Shown here: positions 36,487 through 46,052 of the stretch, in pieces
Layout of the letters: every line of letters starts with the position of its first letter
Numbering within the stretch: the stretch's first letter is position 1
Assembly (NCBI RefSeq): GCF_007097395.1
Contig: NZ_VKDC01000005.1
Coordinates: 124,001-188,000, forward strand
Length of the DNA stretch: 64,000 nt
Origin: Fulvivirga sp. M361
GTDB lineage: Bacteria > Bacteroidota > Bacteroidia > Cytophagales > Cyclobacteriaceae
Direction: 5' to 3'
Made by a program: the position numbers and the translations under genes
Notes under the pieces: generated by a model
Databases searched by the model: none
Told to the model about the DNA's origin: nothing
What the model saw: only the letters and a program-made list of their open reading frames with translations

Positions 36487-37160
36487 AAATACAGTTCGTT
36501 CGATCTTTCAATTTCTTGCTTTAAAGCGCTAATTGACCCAACTCCCTGATCAACAATATCAGGACAAAACGAGTATAGTTCTTCAGCGTGTTCCTGTATA
36601 TTTTCCGGTAGCCTCCGGTAATTCGCTTGAAAGAAGTCAAAACCTGTTCCTGTAAATTCCAGGCCATATTTGTCATCCCAATTTTTCAACTTGTGTATAA
36701 TGTCCTCTACATAAATATCATAATTAATCCCATTAGTCCCTTCAAACCTCAACACATCAAACTTATCATCTGTCCTTAGCACGGTAATCTTATCGGGGGA
36801 ATAGCCATAGTTTGTCTCTGATAAATAGATATAATATCCTTCCTCACTAAATATATCCTTAAGCTTATTCACCACTTTAGATGCATTTTCCTGTGATTCC
36901 TCAATCACTATGCCCACCAGGCCTTTCTTCTTAAAAGACTTATAATTAGTTGAATCTCTGAAATTCTCCATCCCATATTCACTCGACATTTTTTTGGTGA
37001 AGGCGCTATCGGTCAACTCCCGAAGTTCCGTCATCAGCGCTAAGTCCAGCCCGAGATCTGCAACGAGTTCTTTTTCTTTATCTGTTAAAACCTTCTTTGG
37101 ACTACAGGCTATCATGAAAAAGGTTAAGAAGGCAATAAGAAGTATTAATTTCTGTGTCAT
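36474..37160 (-). CDS. DUF4253 domain lipoprotein
   Basis: 228 residues with a lipoprotein signal (FLTFFMIACS, Cys19). The C-terminal ~100 residues look like DUF4253 (KTNGINYDIYVEDI-type region, then FCPDIVDQGVGSISALKQEI and the terminal LYLWWD). The function of the domain is unknown, but it is often found in lipoproteins and in polymorphic-toxin immunity neighbourhoods; that setting is not evident here. Expected in the periplasm, membrane-anchored. Confidence 0.65.
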   Translation of the reverse strand: MTQKLILLIAFLTFFMIACSPKKVLTDKEKELVADLGLDLALMTELRELTDSAFTKKMSSEYGMENFRDSTNYKSFKKKGLVGIVIEESQENASKVVNKLKDIFSEEGYYIYLSETNYGYSPDKITVLRTDDKFDVLRFEGTNGINYDIYVEDIIHKLKNWDDKYGLEFTGTGFDFFQANYRRLPENIQEHAEELYSFCPDIVDQGVGSISALKQEIERSNELYLWWD

Positions 37161-37297
37161 ACGTTCAGGGTTGTCTTAAAATTACAACAGATTACAACCC
37201 CAAGTAAGCTCTGTGCGATATCTTTCTTTCGATAACCTGTAAAATGATTTTCCTTAGATTGATTCAGAACCCATTATTGGGCACATTCTATGATGTG

Positions 37298-38053
37298 CTA
37301 ATTCATTGCCTCCAGCAAATTTCTTTTGGCTATTCCCAAAATATCATGCACCTCCTTTAATGTTATCTCTTCAGCATTATTGAAGTCAACCAATACATGT
37401 TCATATTTCTGGGGGTACTTTTCTTTTATGGCCTCCCGAACAAATTTTACTGCCGGTCTAAGGTGACGATATTCACCATCTACCCGAATCGATGATTCAT
37501 ACAAGGCGCAAAAAAGGCTGTAAGGTTCATTCGAATGACAGACCCTATCATCGTCTTTGTTCCAGGCGTCAACAGAGCTTAACAGTTTTACAGCGTGCTC
37601 GATAATATTAATTTCGATCTCACTAGGCTCGAACCAATTTCCTTGTAGCTGTGCATCCTGAAAATTAAATTGCTTGATTACCATGGGGAGCACCTTCGTT
37701 CTATCTTCAAAATTTCCTGCGTAATATCCATCACTATATTGAATTAAAGTCCCAATATTATCGGGCTCATTTGGCCAGGAAAGCTTTACAAATCGTTGAA
37801 TCGTATCATTTTTAATAATATTGAATTTCATTGGCGCTTTACCGTAAGGTTCAAGAATAAGTCTCTTAATTGCTCTGCCCTTTCGCACAATTTTATACCG
37901 CCCTTGAAGTACTTCCCCTGCATCATTGGTATATGTACCAAACCAAAGCTCTTCCTCTTGTGCTAAAACATTATCGCTAAAACTCAATATGAAAATGAAC
38001 AGAATAAGCTTGGTGCTAAAATAGTCTGAGTATAACTTGTATGGCCAATGCAT
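37298..38053 (-). CDS. Hypothetical secreted protein
   Basis: 251 residues with a signal peptide (LILFIFILSFSDNVLAQ after a short N-terminal extension; an internal start would be possible). The mature part begins EEELWFGTYTNDAGEVLQGRY and has a DAWNKDDDRVCHSNEPYSLF region. I do not recognise a family. Separated by about 140 bp from the lipoprotein downstream. Confidence 0.5.
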   Translation of the reverse strand: MHWPYKLYSDYFSTKLILFIFILSFSDNVLAQEEELWFGTYTNDAGEVLQGRYKIVRKGRAIKRLILEPYGKAPMKFNIIKNDTIQRFVKLSWPNEPDNIGTLIQYSDGYYAGNFEDRTKVLPMVIKQFNFQDAQLQGNWFEPSEIEINIIEHAVKLLSSVDAWNKDDDRVCHSNEPYSLFCALYESSIRVDGEYRHLRPAVKFVREAIKEKYPQKYEHVLVDFNNAEEITLKEVHDILGIAKRNLLEAMN

Positions 38054-38293
38054 TAGCTTAAGTTTAAATGATGGATTTTGTTATATACCACGTGTTTTTC
38101 AAATAGTTACAATTCAAGGGTATATGCCGGTGGCCTTATTCCAACTAATTCTGCCTAATACTATGACCTAGTGCCATTTTTAGGTTTTCTATATTCAATT
38201 TATGTTATGTTCAATGCTTTGATTTGACCGGGGTAAACAGGAATGCTTAGCGCAGGCCTGAAGGGGAAATGATTTTTAGTTCTTTCATACTGT

Positions 38294-38827
38294 TCAGTAA
38301 CTGCCATGGGTAGCTTTTCCTTCGTCCGTTGTTGTTTTTATCGATTGATGCAATGCAATTCTATTTCCTTCGCTGTCTTCAAATTCAGCCACAAAACCCA
38401 GGTCACCATTGGAAGTTTTAGGATAAAGCACTTGTCCACCATTTTCCGTGGCTAGCTTTAATGTTTCATCAATGTTCTCTGTCCTGAAGTAAATTACAAC
38501 TCCGTCTTTTGTCGGTCTGTAAATTTCTCCCTTTGCCAATGCTCCTGAAATGCCAAAAGAGTCGTCTGAAAAAGGGAACAAAGCCATTTCGTTATGGTCA
38601 ATACTGTCTTTCTCAAACTTAACGTTGAAAACGGAACTGTAAAACCTTATCGCACGGTCCACGTCCGTTACAGGAATTTCAAAATATACTACCGGGTTGT
38701 ATGATTTGTTCGTTTCCATTGCCTTGTCCTGGTTGCCCGATGTGGTCATCTTATGATCACATGAAATTATCACAGAGAAAAAGAGCCCGTAGGTCAACCA
38801 TTTATTTGTCCAATGATACAACTTCAT
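38294..38827 (-). CDS. VOC family protein with N-terminal lipoprotein signal
   Basis: 177 residues. Residues 37 onward (METNKSYNPVVYFEIPVTDV) form a normal single-domain glyoxalase-fold protein. The first 36 residues hold a hydrophobic stretch and lipobox (FFSVIISC, Cys23), so if translation begins at the first ATG the protein is an exported lipoprotein, unusual for VOC enzymes. The alternative start at Met37 (about 38719) would give a cytosolic protein. Spacing cannot decide between them. Confidence 0.75.
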   Translation of the reverse strand: MKLYHWTNKWLTYGLFFSVIISCDHKMTTSGNQDKAMETNKSYNPVVYFEIPVTDVDRAIRFYSSVFNVKFEKDSIDHNEMALFPFSDDSFGISGALAKGEIYRPTKDGVVIYFRTENIDETLKLATENGGQVLYPKTSNGDLGFVAEFEDSEGNRIALHQSIKTTTDEGKATHGSY

Positions 38828-38859
38828 CTTACCTGTCCAAACGATTTAATCTCAATAGC

Positions 38860-39966
38860 TTATTTATCGATTCGAACGGTCTTGCCTGATTTAGCACTTT
38901 TAATCGCCGCATCTAATATTTCCATTACGATCATATTATTATCCAAAGAGGACAAGTCAAAAGCTTCAAGGGTTATTTCGTTTTTCACCACCGCAGCGAA
39001 CAATGAAAAAGGATCATCCAATGGAGCTGATCTTTCTTTAAGTTTATAGGATACTTCCGAATAACCATCATAGCCTTCGGAAACCCGCACACGCAGGTCA
39101 TGGCGGTTATCAGCGTAGATCACCCCCTTAAGGCCATACACTTCCATATCCTTTCGTCCAATGGGCCAATTCCACGAGGCTTGTACAATGGCATTGGCGC
39201 TCGCGTATTTCAAAATAATCGTTGCATCGTCATCTACATTGGGGTTGTTTTCCGGTTGTTGCTGCTGAGTTACTGCGGTAACGGCATATGGTTTTTCTCC
39301 ATTCATTAACCACGTGGTTAAGTTGATACCATAGCAGCCAAAATCAGTAATTGCCCCTCCTCCGTTTTGAACAGGATCAGTTAACCATTCTAAAAACTCA
39401 TGGTCCACCCCTATCTTTTTAGGCCCTTTATGCCCATCTCTCACGATCACTTTTCTGATGGCTCCGATGGAATCATTCCTCACTAATTCGTAGGCCTTGT
39501 GATTCGTTGGATACCAGGTAGTTTCATAGTTGGTAAGCAGATGGATGTTATGCTTTTTAGCAAGGGCTCCCATTTTTTTTGCATGCTCTAAGCTTACTGC
39601 CAATGGTTTTTCGACCATTACATGAATACCGAGAGGAGCGGCTTTTTCGACAACCTCCAAATGTTCATAGATGGTTCCAAAAGCGGAAACTGCTTCCGGA
39701 CGGGTGGCTTCAATCATTTCCTCCATTGAACGATATACCATACCCATGGGGAATTCATACTGTTCAGCATAGCGCAAGGCCAGATCCCTGTTAGTCTCCA
39801 CAATCCCCACAATCTTTATATCACCCTTTTTTTCGCTTCCAAAGATCCAATGAACATGCGAATGGGTCAGCCCGACCACTCCAATTCTAAGCGGATCATT
39901 TTGTGCTATACCATGTACAGATAGCAACATGCATAAAGCAAATACAAACAATGCTTTTTGCTTCAT
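38860..39966 (-). CDS. Secreted Gfo/Idh/MocA family oxidoreductase
   Basis: 368 residues from the ATG at 39966, which begins a signal peptide (KQKALFVFALCMLLSVHGIAQ); an upstream in-frame start at 40035 would add 23 residues that interfere with the signal. The NAD(P)-binding Rossmann region RIGVVGLTHSHVH is followed by the EKP motif (HVMVEKPLAVS) that defines the family. A secreted, probably periplasmic sugar or inositol dehydrogenase-like enzyme using a pre-bound cofactor is likely. Substrate not predictable. Upstream gene is rsgA on the same strand. Confidence 0.85.
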   Translation of the reverse strand: MKQKALFVFALCMLLSVHGIAQNDPLRIGVVGLTHSHVHWIFGSEKKGDIKIVGIVETNRDLALRYAEQYEFPMGMVYRSMEEMIEATRPEAVSAFGTIYEHLEVVEKAAPLGIHVMVEKPLAVSLEHAKKMGALAKKHNIHLLTNYETTWYPTNHKAYELVRNDSIGAIRKVIVRDGHKGPKKIGVDHEFLEWLTDPVQNGGGAITDFGCYGINLTTWLMNGEKPYAVTAVTQQQQPENNPNVDDDATIILKYASANAIVQASWNWPIGRKDMEVYGLKGVIYADNRHDLRVRVSEGYDGYSEVSYKLKERSAPLDDPFSLFAAVVKNEITLEAFDLSSLDNNMIVMEILDAAIKSAKSGKTVRIDK

Positions 39967-40067
39967 GGAAATGATTATTGCAAATGTTTTTCTGGCTACT
40001 GATGCGTGACTAAGAGTAGTGTTGTTCTTTAACATGATACTGTTCTTCCATTCAATCCTGATTGTAG

Positions 40068-41135
40068 TCAGAACTTATGTTGCTTTCTAAGTTTTTTGAC
40101 GTCTTTGATTATTTTACCTAAATCTTTGTCCTTCTTTTTTCTTGTCAGTGCATCCGATTCAAAATGCATTTTTTCTTTTTCCATTTTTCGAAAATTCGCA
40201 TACGCCCCCTCATCAATTTCACCATTTTCTACCGCTTCCAGTACCGCACAACCTTTTTCATGCATATGTGTGCAATCTTTGAATCGGCAGTCTTTAGCGT
40301 ACTCAAGGATGGATTCGAAGGTAGTTTCCAGCCCGCCCGTCATATCAGCGATCCCCACTTCCCGCATTCCGGGATTATCTATCAGGATCCCGCCACTATC
40401 CAATACAATGAGTTCACGGTGGCTGGTGATATGCCTTCCTTTATTTACGCTAGAGCTAATATGCCCTGTTTCCATCAATAATTTCCCGGAAAGGTTATTT
40501 AACAACGTTGACTTACCAACACCCGAAGACCCCAACAGGCAATACGTCTTTCCTTTTTGGATCATTTGGTCCAGGAGATCATACCCATGGGCTATTTCAT
40601 TGCTGACCGGAATGATGGCAATGTCTTTAACCCGTTGCTCTATCTGATGAATAATATTCTCCAGGTCGGTTGGCTCCAGCAGATCAATTTTGCTTAAAAC
40701 AATGATGGGTTCAACATTGGAGGTATTACAGATGGTTAAATATCTTTCCAGCCGGTTCAGGTTAAAATCCCTGTCAACCGCCTGTACGATTAACCCAAAA
40801 TCAATGTTTGTGGCAATGATCTGCACCTGCCCCTTCTTCCCTACTGCCTGTCTTTCTATGATAGAAGCTCTTGGATAGACTGCATGAATTAATGCCTTAT
40901 CAGTATCATATTCGGAAATTGCCACCCAGTCTCCAACAGCTGGCAAGTCATACCTGCTTTCCGCCGTAAACCTTAAATTACCCAGTAATTCAGAGTCAAG
41001 TTCCTTATCAGCGGTCCTTACTACGTATCTCTCTTTATGTTCTGAGACCACTCTTCCTATTTCAAATGAATCTAAACTTTCTTCGACCCTGTACCTTTCC
41101 AGGGCGTCATTATATCCCAAATCCCGGTATGTCAT
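40068..41135 (-). CDS. rsgA: RsgA-type ribosome-associated GTPase
   Basis: 355 residues from the ATG at 41135 (MTYRDLGYND); an in-frame ATG at 41171 would add 12 residues without support and deepen the overlap. Domains: OB-fold N-terminal part (about 25-95), circularly permuted GTPase (G4-like LSKIDL, then G1 GSSGVGKST and G3 DNPGMRE), and the C-terminal zinc finger C-x4-C-x-H-x5-C (CRFKDCTHMHEKGC). RsgA matures the 30S subunit. Unlike the usual stand-alone gene, it overlaps a GNAT gene and a TetR gene, suggesting an inducible second copy. Confidence 0.88.
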   Translation of the reverse strand: MTYRDLGYNDALERYRVEESLDSFEIGRVVSEHKERYVVRTADKELDSELLGNLRFTAESRYDLPAVGDWVAISEYDTDKALIHAVYPRASIIERQAVGKKGQVQIIATNIDFGLIVQAVDRDFNLNRLERYLTICNTSNVEPIIVLSKIDLLEPTDLENIIHQIEQRVKDIAIIPVSNEIAHGYDLLDQMIQKGKTYCLLGSSGVGKSTLLNNLSGKLLMETGHISSSVNKGRHITSHRELIVLDSGGILIDNPGMREVGIADMTGGLETTFESILEYAKDCRFKDCTHMHEKGCAVLEAVENGEIDEGAYANFRKMEKEKMHFESDALTRKKKDKDLGKIIKDVKKLRKQHKF

Positions 41136-41937
41136 TTTTTTGTGTTTTATTATCGGCAAAATTGATATCAAAAATGATATGTGAGCAATAGAATCCTGCT
41201 TTTTCTATCGCCTTTTTTGAAGCAACGTTATCATAAGTAGTTGAACATATAGGTCTTCTTTTTATTTCCTGCGCTCTATTTGCCTGTTGTTTTAATACTT
41301 GTGTAGCTATTCCTTTTCCTTGATAATCTCTATTTACGATCACCCCCAGGTCCGCAATTTCAGGTTGCGAATCACTCAGCCTGCATTCACTTGTGGCAAT
41401 TATATCTCCTGATCCTTTCACAACGTAGAATTCTCTTCTTTGAACTAAGTTTTCCGTATAACCAAAGGTATCATCAAATCCTATTTGATCCTTAAGAAAA
41501 GACTTTATAGCTTGAATATCCTCTTGTGAAACCAGCTCTATATTCAATAGAGGTCCATTCTGTAACGGCCTGTTGTAATACTGGAAACAAAATGTATTCG
41601 TTTGTACAGACCTTGAATACGTTAAACATGCATTAAATGAAACGGATTCAATAGAACTTAGCTTTGCACCGGATATTAATTTAGAATCAATTAAAGACTT
41701 CACTACACGATCCATAAGATGATTGGACCCGTCATTGAGAAAGATCTGTAGTAAGCTCTCGTTATCATCAATACTACAATAACCAATCTTTTGAGTTCCG
41801 TTCTCTATTAAATAGGGTTGAGAAGAAGCAATATAAAGCATCTCCCACATGGCATCTACCGGAGCTGAAAACCTTTGATAGAGCGCTGCTCTTAACTCAC
41901 TAATGGTAGTTGTATCTTCTGTTTGTATAAATTGCAT
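41110..41937 (-). CDS. GNAT family N-acetyltransferase
   Basis: 275 residues. The C-terminal half is a GNAT domain (acetyl-CoA-binding segment VNRDYQGKGIATQVLKQQANRA, then STTYDNVASKKAIEKAGF). The N-terminal ~120 residues (ISELRAALYQRFSAPVDAMWEML) are of unknown structure. It overlaps rsgA by 26 bp and the TetR gene by 1 bp, so it belongs to their operon. Candidates for the acceptor include an antibiotic, an amine or a protein; nothing decides. Confidence 0.82.
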   Translation of the reverse strand: MQFIQTEDTTTISELRAALYQRFSAPVDAMWEMLYIASSQPYLIENGTQKIGYCSIDDNESLLQIFLNDGSNHLMDRVVKSLIDSKLISGAKLSSIESVSFNACLTYSRSVQTNTFCFQYYNRPLQNGPLLNIELVSQEDIQAIKSFLKDQIGFDDTFGYTENLVQRREFYVVKGSGDIIATSECRLSDSQPEIADLGVIVNRDYQGKGIATQVLKQQANRAQEIKRRPICSTTYDNVASKKAIEKAGFYCSHIIFDINFADNKTQKNDIPGFGI

Positions 41938-42479
41938 TATTCAGCGTAGCGGTTAATTAGATGTGTTTCGATTTGTTTTAGCGGATATTCATCGAAAATT
42001 CCCAGGTAATCAAAAGTAACCCCGTCCAACTCTGCAATGAAAGTATAACTCAGTACAAGTGAATTCTCAGGGTCAATCTCATCAAAGATGCTTTTAACCG
42101 AATCCAGGATAAAAGAAGATCTTTCTTTTATCAGGTCATTTAAAAGCGCCCTTGTATTAGGTGGCAGCATCACATTTAAGTTCAATTGGAAGAACATCTT
42201 ATCTGATTCCAATTGTGCGAAAAACGATCTTATCAGTTCCACTAACTTCTGCCGGGGGGGCTGATCTGCCTCTTGAGCCTCACTGATCTCGATGATCAAC
42301 CCTGTTGTTTTTGAAAATATCTCTCTTAACAAATCGTTTTTGGATTTAAAATGATGAAAAATAAGCCCCTTGGAAACGTTGGCCATTTCACAAACCAGGG
42401 AAAGTGGCGTGTTTTCAAAACCTCTTTCAGAAAAGAGTTTAGTCGCTACGTTAATGATCTGGTCTTTTTTATCTATCAC
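41937..42479 (-). CDS. TetR/AcrR family regulator
   Basis: 180 residues; N-terminal TetR helix-turn-helix (INVATKLFSERGFENTPLSLVCEMANVSKGLIFHHF) and a C-terminal ligand domain. It is the first gene of the TetR-GNAT-RsgA operon, and an operator-like inverted repeat lies 14 bp upstream of its start (42493-42514), consistent with autoregulation. Confidence 0.9.
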   Translation of the reverse strand: MIDKKDQIINVATKLFSERGFENTPLSLVCEMANVSKGLIFHHFKSKNDLLREIFSKTTGLIIEISEAQEADQPPRQKLVELIRSFFAQLESDKMFFQLNLNVMLPPNTRALLNDLIKERSSFILDSVKSIFDEIDPENSLVLSYTFIAELDGVTFDYLGIFDEYPLKQIETHLINRYAE

Positions 42480-42492
42480 ATATTTATATTTT

Positions 42493-42514
42493 ACTGACCG
42501 ACCATCCGGTCAGT
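42493..42514. promoter_or_regulatory. TetR-type operator upstream of the tetR-GNAT-rsgA operon
   Basis: ACTGACCG-accatc-CGGTCAGT, perfect 8-bp arms with a 6-bp spacer, immediately before the TetR start codon. GACCG-type half-sites in such a dyad are common for TetR proteins. Confidence 0.65.
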
Positions 42515-42716
42515 GCGTAAACTTACAAATTATAATTGAGCATACTATTCCTAATCTAAATTTTTAATTTTTGAGAATGGTTGAGATATGACCCACTTGA
42601 ATTCAAATATTTACTAAAGTATCTCTGGTGTGCAATACTCTAAATAAAAACGTACCGCTACCAGGATAAACCGGTGAACCGGACTAAATTCCAGAACTAT
42701 GTTATAGCATGCTTCG

Positions 42717-43169
42717 TTATCTCAATTTGAAAAAATCTTTAAGGTATCTGTGATATACATACGGCCAGGGAATAATAAATAGATTGAGCACTATCCCTGC
42801 AATACAAACCCAGAAAAAAGACTGCAAATTTGCGTCTAACAGCCCGGTTGACTTTGCAGGAAGGTATGTTCCGATAATCCAGGAAGATTTATAAAGTAAT
42901 TGCAATAATAGCAAAGGCAACATTCTGGTCGGAAATCTTATTCCAATCAACATCAATAGGGAAAAAGAAGCCCAAAAACTAATGGCCACCCCGGACAGGA
43001 TATCCATTTGTTCTTGAGGAAAGAATATGATTATCCAATTGTCAATAGCCAGACTGATGAAATTCAGTAAATAAAGTCCACGCATCAAGGCCAGACGTAA
43101 CTTTGATAATCCTTCGCCTGCTCCAAGGCGCTGTTCGTGGGTAACAGCTATCAAATGTTCTTTGGTCAT
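42717..43169 (-). CDS. Hypothetical integral membrane protein
   Basis: 150 residues from ATG 43169 (MTKEHLIAV; an upstream ATG at 43193 adds eight residues). Four transmembrane helices (LYLLNFISLAI, ILSGVAISFWASFSLLMLIGI, MLPLLLLQLLYKSSWIIGT, FFWVCIAGIVLNLFII). Function unknown. Confidence 0.6.
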   Translation of the reverse strand: MTKEHLIAVTHEQRLGAGEGLSKLRLALMRGLYLLNFISLAIDNWIIIFFPQEQMDILSGVAISFWASFSLLMLIGIRFPTRMLPLLLLQLLYKSSWIIGTYLPAKSTGLLDANLQSFFWVCIAGIVLNLFIIPWPYVYHRYLKDFFKLR

Positions 43170-43453
43170 CTTGATCAGTTTTTGTTTTACCAAACTTATT
43201 TTATGCTCAAGATGAATGGGAGGTCAGAAAGGTTGCATAAAGGTTAAAGCAGAGGTGAACATACGGTGCAATTTATGAGTAGTATCTCATTCACTTCCGT
43301 TATCAACTTGAATAGTATTCTCACCTTCGCTTAGAAAGTAATATAAAGAGGTTTAGTCATCAAACCAGGTCCTATATCCGGTTTTCAACTGAGAGGCGGA
43401 TGCATCCGGCAGGTTAATTTTGCTACATGACAGGTTGGAAATGAAGAAGATAA

Positions 43454-43774
43454 CTATCTTTTCTCAATACTTGTCAGATTTACCACTGAAATCGGGCCTC
43501 CAAAACCACAATGGTGGGTTTTATCTGTAAGGTCAAATGTGAAGCTGACATATAATGAATCCACCTCAAGGTCACTACTCAAATTCGAAGGTTTATACCA
43601 GTAATTATCATCTGTTCTAATTACGTAAGCATCACAGTTATCAGGTGATGGCATGTAAAGTATCATGCCATTCTGAGTATCTGAGCCGGGTTCATCCTCA
43701 TTGCACGAAACATATATCATCATTAAAACAATGATACTTACTACATAAACTACTTTTAAACTATTTTTTTTCAT
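43454..43774 (-). CDS. Hypothetical lipoprotein
   Basis: 106 residues with a lipoprotein signal (VVYVVSIIVLMMIYVSC, Cys24) and a short mature part (DEPGSDTQNGMILYMPSPDNC, then LYVSFTFDLTDKTHHCGFGG). Two further Cys could form a disulfide. No family recognised. Confidence 0.55.
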   Translation of the reverse strand: MKKNSLKVVYVVSIIVLMMIYVSCNEDEPGSDTQNGMILYMPSPDNCDAYVIRTDDNYWYKPSNLSSDLEVDSLYVSFTFDLTDKTHHCGFGGPISVVNLTSIEKR

Positions 43775-44303
43775 TTTTCTAACTTTTAAAAGATCGATTG
43801 CCTGATTTGAGTTCCACTTCCTGATCAGGTAAATAAGCTGTTAATACTATCATGGAATTAATGATCAAAAACAGAAAGTTCATACCGGTGAAGTATTCGT
43901 TCAGTTAAAAGACACAAACCTTAAAAGAAACGTTGGAATTATCACAAGGCAGTGTGTGCCACAGCGCAGATCTTGAATTATTCTTTCAGATGATCACTTT
44001 GAGACATATATTGTCATCGGTTGATGAGATTTTGGCGGTATTAGAAAACCTGTTCCCGGTTGTTCTCTTACATAACCATTACAAAATTGAATCCCAACTT
44101 AGCACTCATTCAATCCTCCGAATATGTGGTTATTATTTGACCGGAATATTATTTTCTGAGAATGATATAAATAATGAAATGAGGAAGGTTACATTGAGTT
44201 TACGGAAAATCAGTATACTTCAGAAAAATAACCATTGATGCTGAAAGTAAACTCACATAGGCATAAATCATTCCCTTGCAGAATCATGGCCATTAGGCAT
44301 TTA
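43775..44303. other. Intergenic region without supported gene
   Basis: 529 bp. A 101-codon TTG-start + strand frame (43933-44238) is present but has no family similarity and an unusual start, so I do not call it. I see no hairpin, repeat or RNA gene. Confidence 0.4.
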
Positions 44304-44735
44304 CTAAAATCGACGTCCACTAGTTAAGATTTCCTTTTCTGTCTGTCCATCCAACTCGTAGTATTCTCCATGTTTATATTGGACAATCTGAAACTGTATG
44401 AACCAATATTTTGAGTTTAATGGTCTCTGGAGAATTTCAATAGAATGGTCCTCCCTGGTTTTTGCGGAAATACGATTGAACTGTCCGATCACGAGTCTGG
44501 CTTTTACATATCCCTCAATTATGGCAAGGATAAATATAAAAGCAGCGAATGTATACCCAATGAGTTCGCATACAAGGAAGGCCATCAACGGGTCTTGTTC
44601 AATTCCTTCACTCAATTCGATAGCAAATGATAGTGTTGTAGCTATTCCTGCAAACACTATAGAGCATATTTTCAGACATGAAAAAGTTGTTGTTTTATTA
44701 AGCTTGAAGTATTGCCAAAAAGTAATCTTTTTCAT
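44304..44735 (-). CDS. Hypothetical membrane protein
   Basis: 143 residues; two transmembrane helices (about 20-40 and 52-75: CLKICSIVFAGIATTLSF and LVCELIGYTFAAFIFILAI) followed by a soluble tail with RLVIGQFNRISAKTREDHS. No family recognised. Confidence 0.5.
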   Translation of the reverse strand: MKKITFWQYFKLNKTTTFSCLKICSIVFAGIATTLSFAIELSEGIEQDPLMAFLVCELIGYTFAAFIFILAIIEGYVKARLVIGQFNRISAKTREDHSIEILQRPLNSKYWFIQFQIVQYKHGEYYELDGQTEKEILTSGRRF

Positions 44736-44917
44736 CTGTTCAATCTGAACTGCATATTCGAATAATTGGTTCTAATAACTCATATATAAAATTCATCTAT
44801 AGACTTTTAACCCCTATTAAAGTTAGGTGGATTCCCATTTCCTTTTTGATCAGATATACAAGTCCATAGGCCTTATCAAGGCTACGATTGAAACTAGTCA
44901 ATAGCTAAATACTAAAT

Positions 44918-45463
44918 TCAGTCATTCGTTTTAGTATTTGCCATCAAGTATTTTTCATTTAATTCTCCACACTCAGGACATTTAAACTTTTGCTTTAGGG
45001 CTTCTTTCGCCGTTAACGTCAATTCTGATTTACAGTATTTACAAATAGAAGTAGAACTTACGGTCAATGTTCCTGCAAAGATGTCTCCAAGTCGCGTCCT
45101 TTGTTCCGTTTTCGTAATTGCAACAACAGCCGGAATTCCCCAGAAAGCAAGCTCCAATGGATCAGTGATCCGTTTTAAAAAACACTGCCCAAACGAGGCA
45201 TATTCACCATCCTTTGAAATTATTATGAGATTGAATGCCGCTTTCCCAAGAGTTTGGTGAAAAATTGCTTCTGCTACCGGAAAATATAAAAACCAGAGAA
45301 AGGGCATTAGCAAAGCAGGAGCTCCTGAAACTCTGTAAATTCCCTCATAATCAGGTTTGCCTACAATATAAATATATCCAATACTCACTGAAAATATGAT
45401 GAAATAGTCTATTAGATTGGCCCAATACCGTCTGGCCAGATTCTTTTCTGCAATTATCAGCAT
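44918..45463 (-). CDS. RDD family membrane protein with zinc-ribbon tail
   Basis: 181 residues. The RDD domain occupies about 1-135 (ARRYWANLIDYFIIFS, then FHQTLGKAAFNLIIISKDG and RTRLGDIFAGTLTV). The C-terminal 45 residues contain CKYC and CPEC pairs, a likely zinc ribbon. RDD proteins are multi-pass inner-membrane proteins, some linked to transport. Stand-alone gene. Confidence 0.75.
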   Translation of the reverse strand: MLIIAEKNLARRYWANLIDYFIIFSVSIGYIYIVGKPDYEGIYRVSGAPALLMPFLWFLYFPVAEAIFHQTLGKAAFNLIIISKDGEYASFGQCFLKRITDPLELAFWGIPAVVAITKTEQRTRLGDIFAGTLTVSSTSICKYCKSELTLTAKEALKQKFKCPECGELNEKYLMANTKTND

Positions 45464-45551
45464 TTCATATTCTCGTTAAGTAACGTCATTAACGAAGCAT
45501 ATAGAATATGCTTTTAAAATTTTAACCTGTAAAACAATCATAAACCAAACC

Positions 45552-46034
45552 CTACGTCCTATTCCTAAGCCACTGATAAATAACTTCCTGGTCCAATAAA
45601 TCTATAAACTCCTGGTAGTCGAGCCCTTTGGTCATAACAAAGTGTGACAACAACGTTTTAACATTCGCCAAAAGAATGTCTTTTTGCCAGGGCTTTTCAA
45701 CGTATTGGACGATACCTCCTGTATTAATGGCCTGTATGGTATCCTGATGGGTGGCCTGACCTGTCAGCAGCATTTTCCGGGTATCATGAAAACGGCTGTC
45801 TTTCCGGACAGCCGCCAGAAAAGTTGTTCCGGTCATTTCAGGCATTACCTGGTCAGAAATGATCAACGCCACAAAATCACCCTGCTGGTCAATTTCATCC
45901 ATCAATTCAAGGGCCTCACCGGCGGAATCGCACACTTCCACATTCATCTTTTCATCAAACAATGACAGGTCTTGCTCCAGTGCATTTAATACCTCCTGTT
46001 GATCGTCTACGCAGATTATATATAAGTTATCCAT
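45552..46034 (-). CDS. Response regulator, receiver domain only
   Basis: 160 residues made of a receiver domain with acidic pocket D10-D11, phosphoacceptor D61 (ISDQVMPEMTG), and the later LLTGQ and VEKPW (Lys) positions. A short tail (DYQEFIDLLDQEVIYQWL) follows; no DNA-binding domain, so it probably acts by protein contact or as a phosphate sink. Begins 18 bp after the histidine kinase gene. Confidence 0.88.
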   Translation of the reverse strand: MDNLYIICVDDQQEVLNALEQDLSLFDEKMNVEVCDSAGEALELMDEIDQQGDFVALIISDQVMPEMTGTTFLAAVRKDSRFHDTRKMLLTGQATHQDTIQAINTGGIVQYVEKPWQKDILLANVKTLLSHFVMTKGLDYQEFIDLLDQEVIYQWLRNRT

Positions 46035-46052
46035 GGTTATAGCAGTATAATG

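Noticed and set aside
40096-40647. 183-codon plus-strand frame opposite rsgA
   Set aside because: Covers the GTPase and zinc-finger motifs of rsgA on the other strand; a shadow frame.
43933-44238. 101-codon plus-strand frame with TTG start
   Set aside because: No family, no ribosome-binding context, unusual start; too weak to call.
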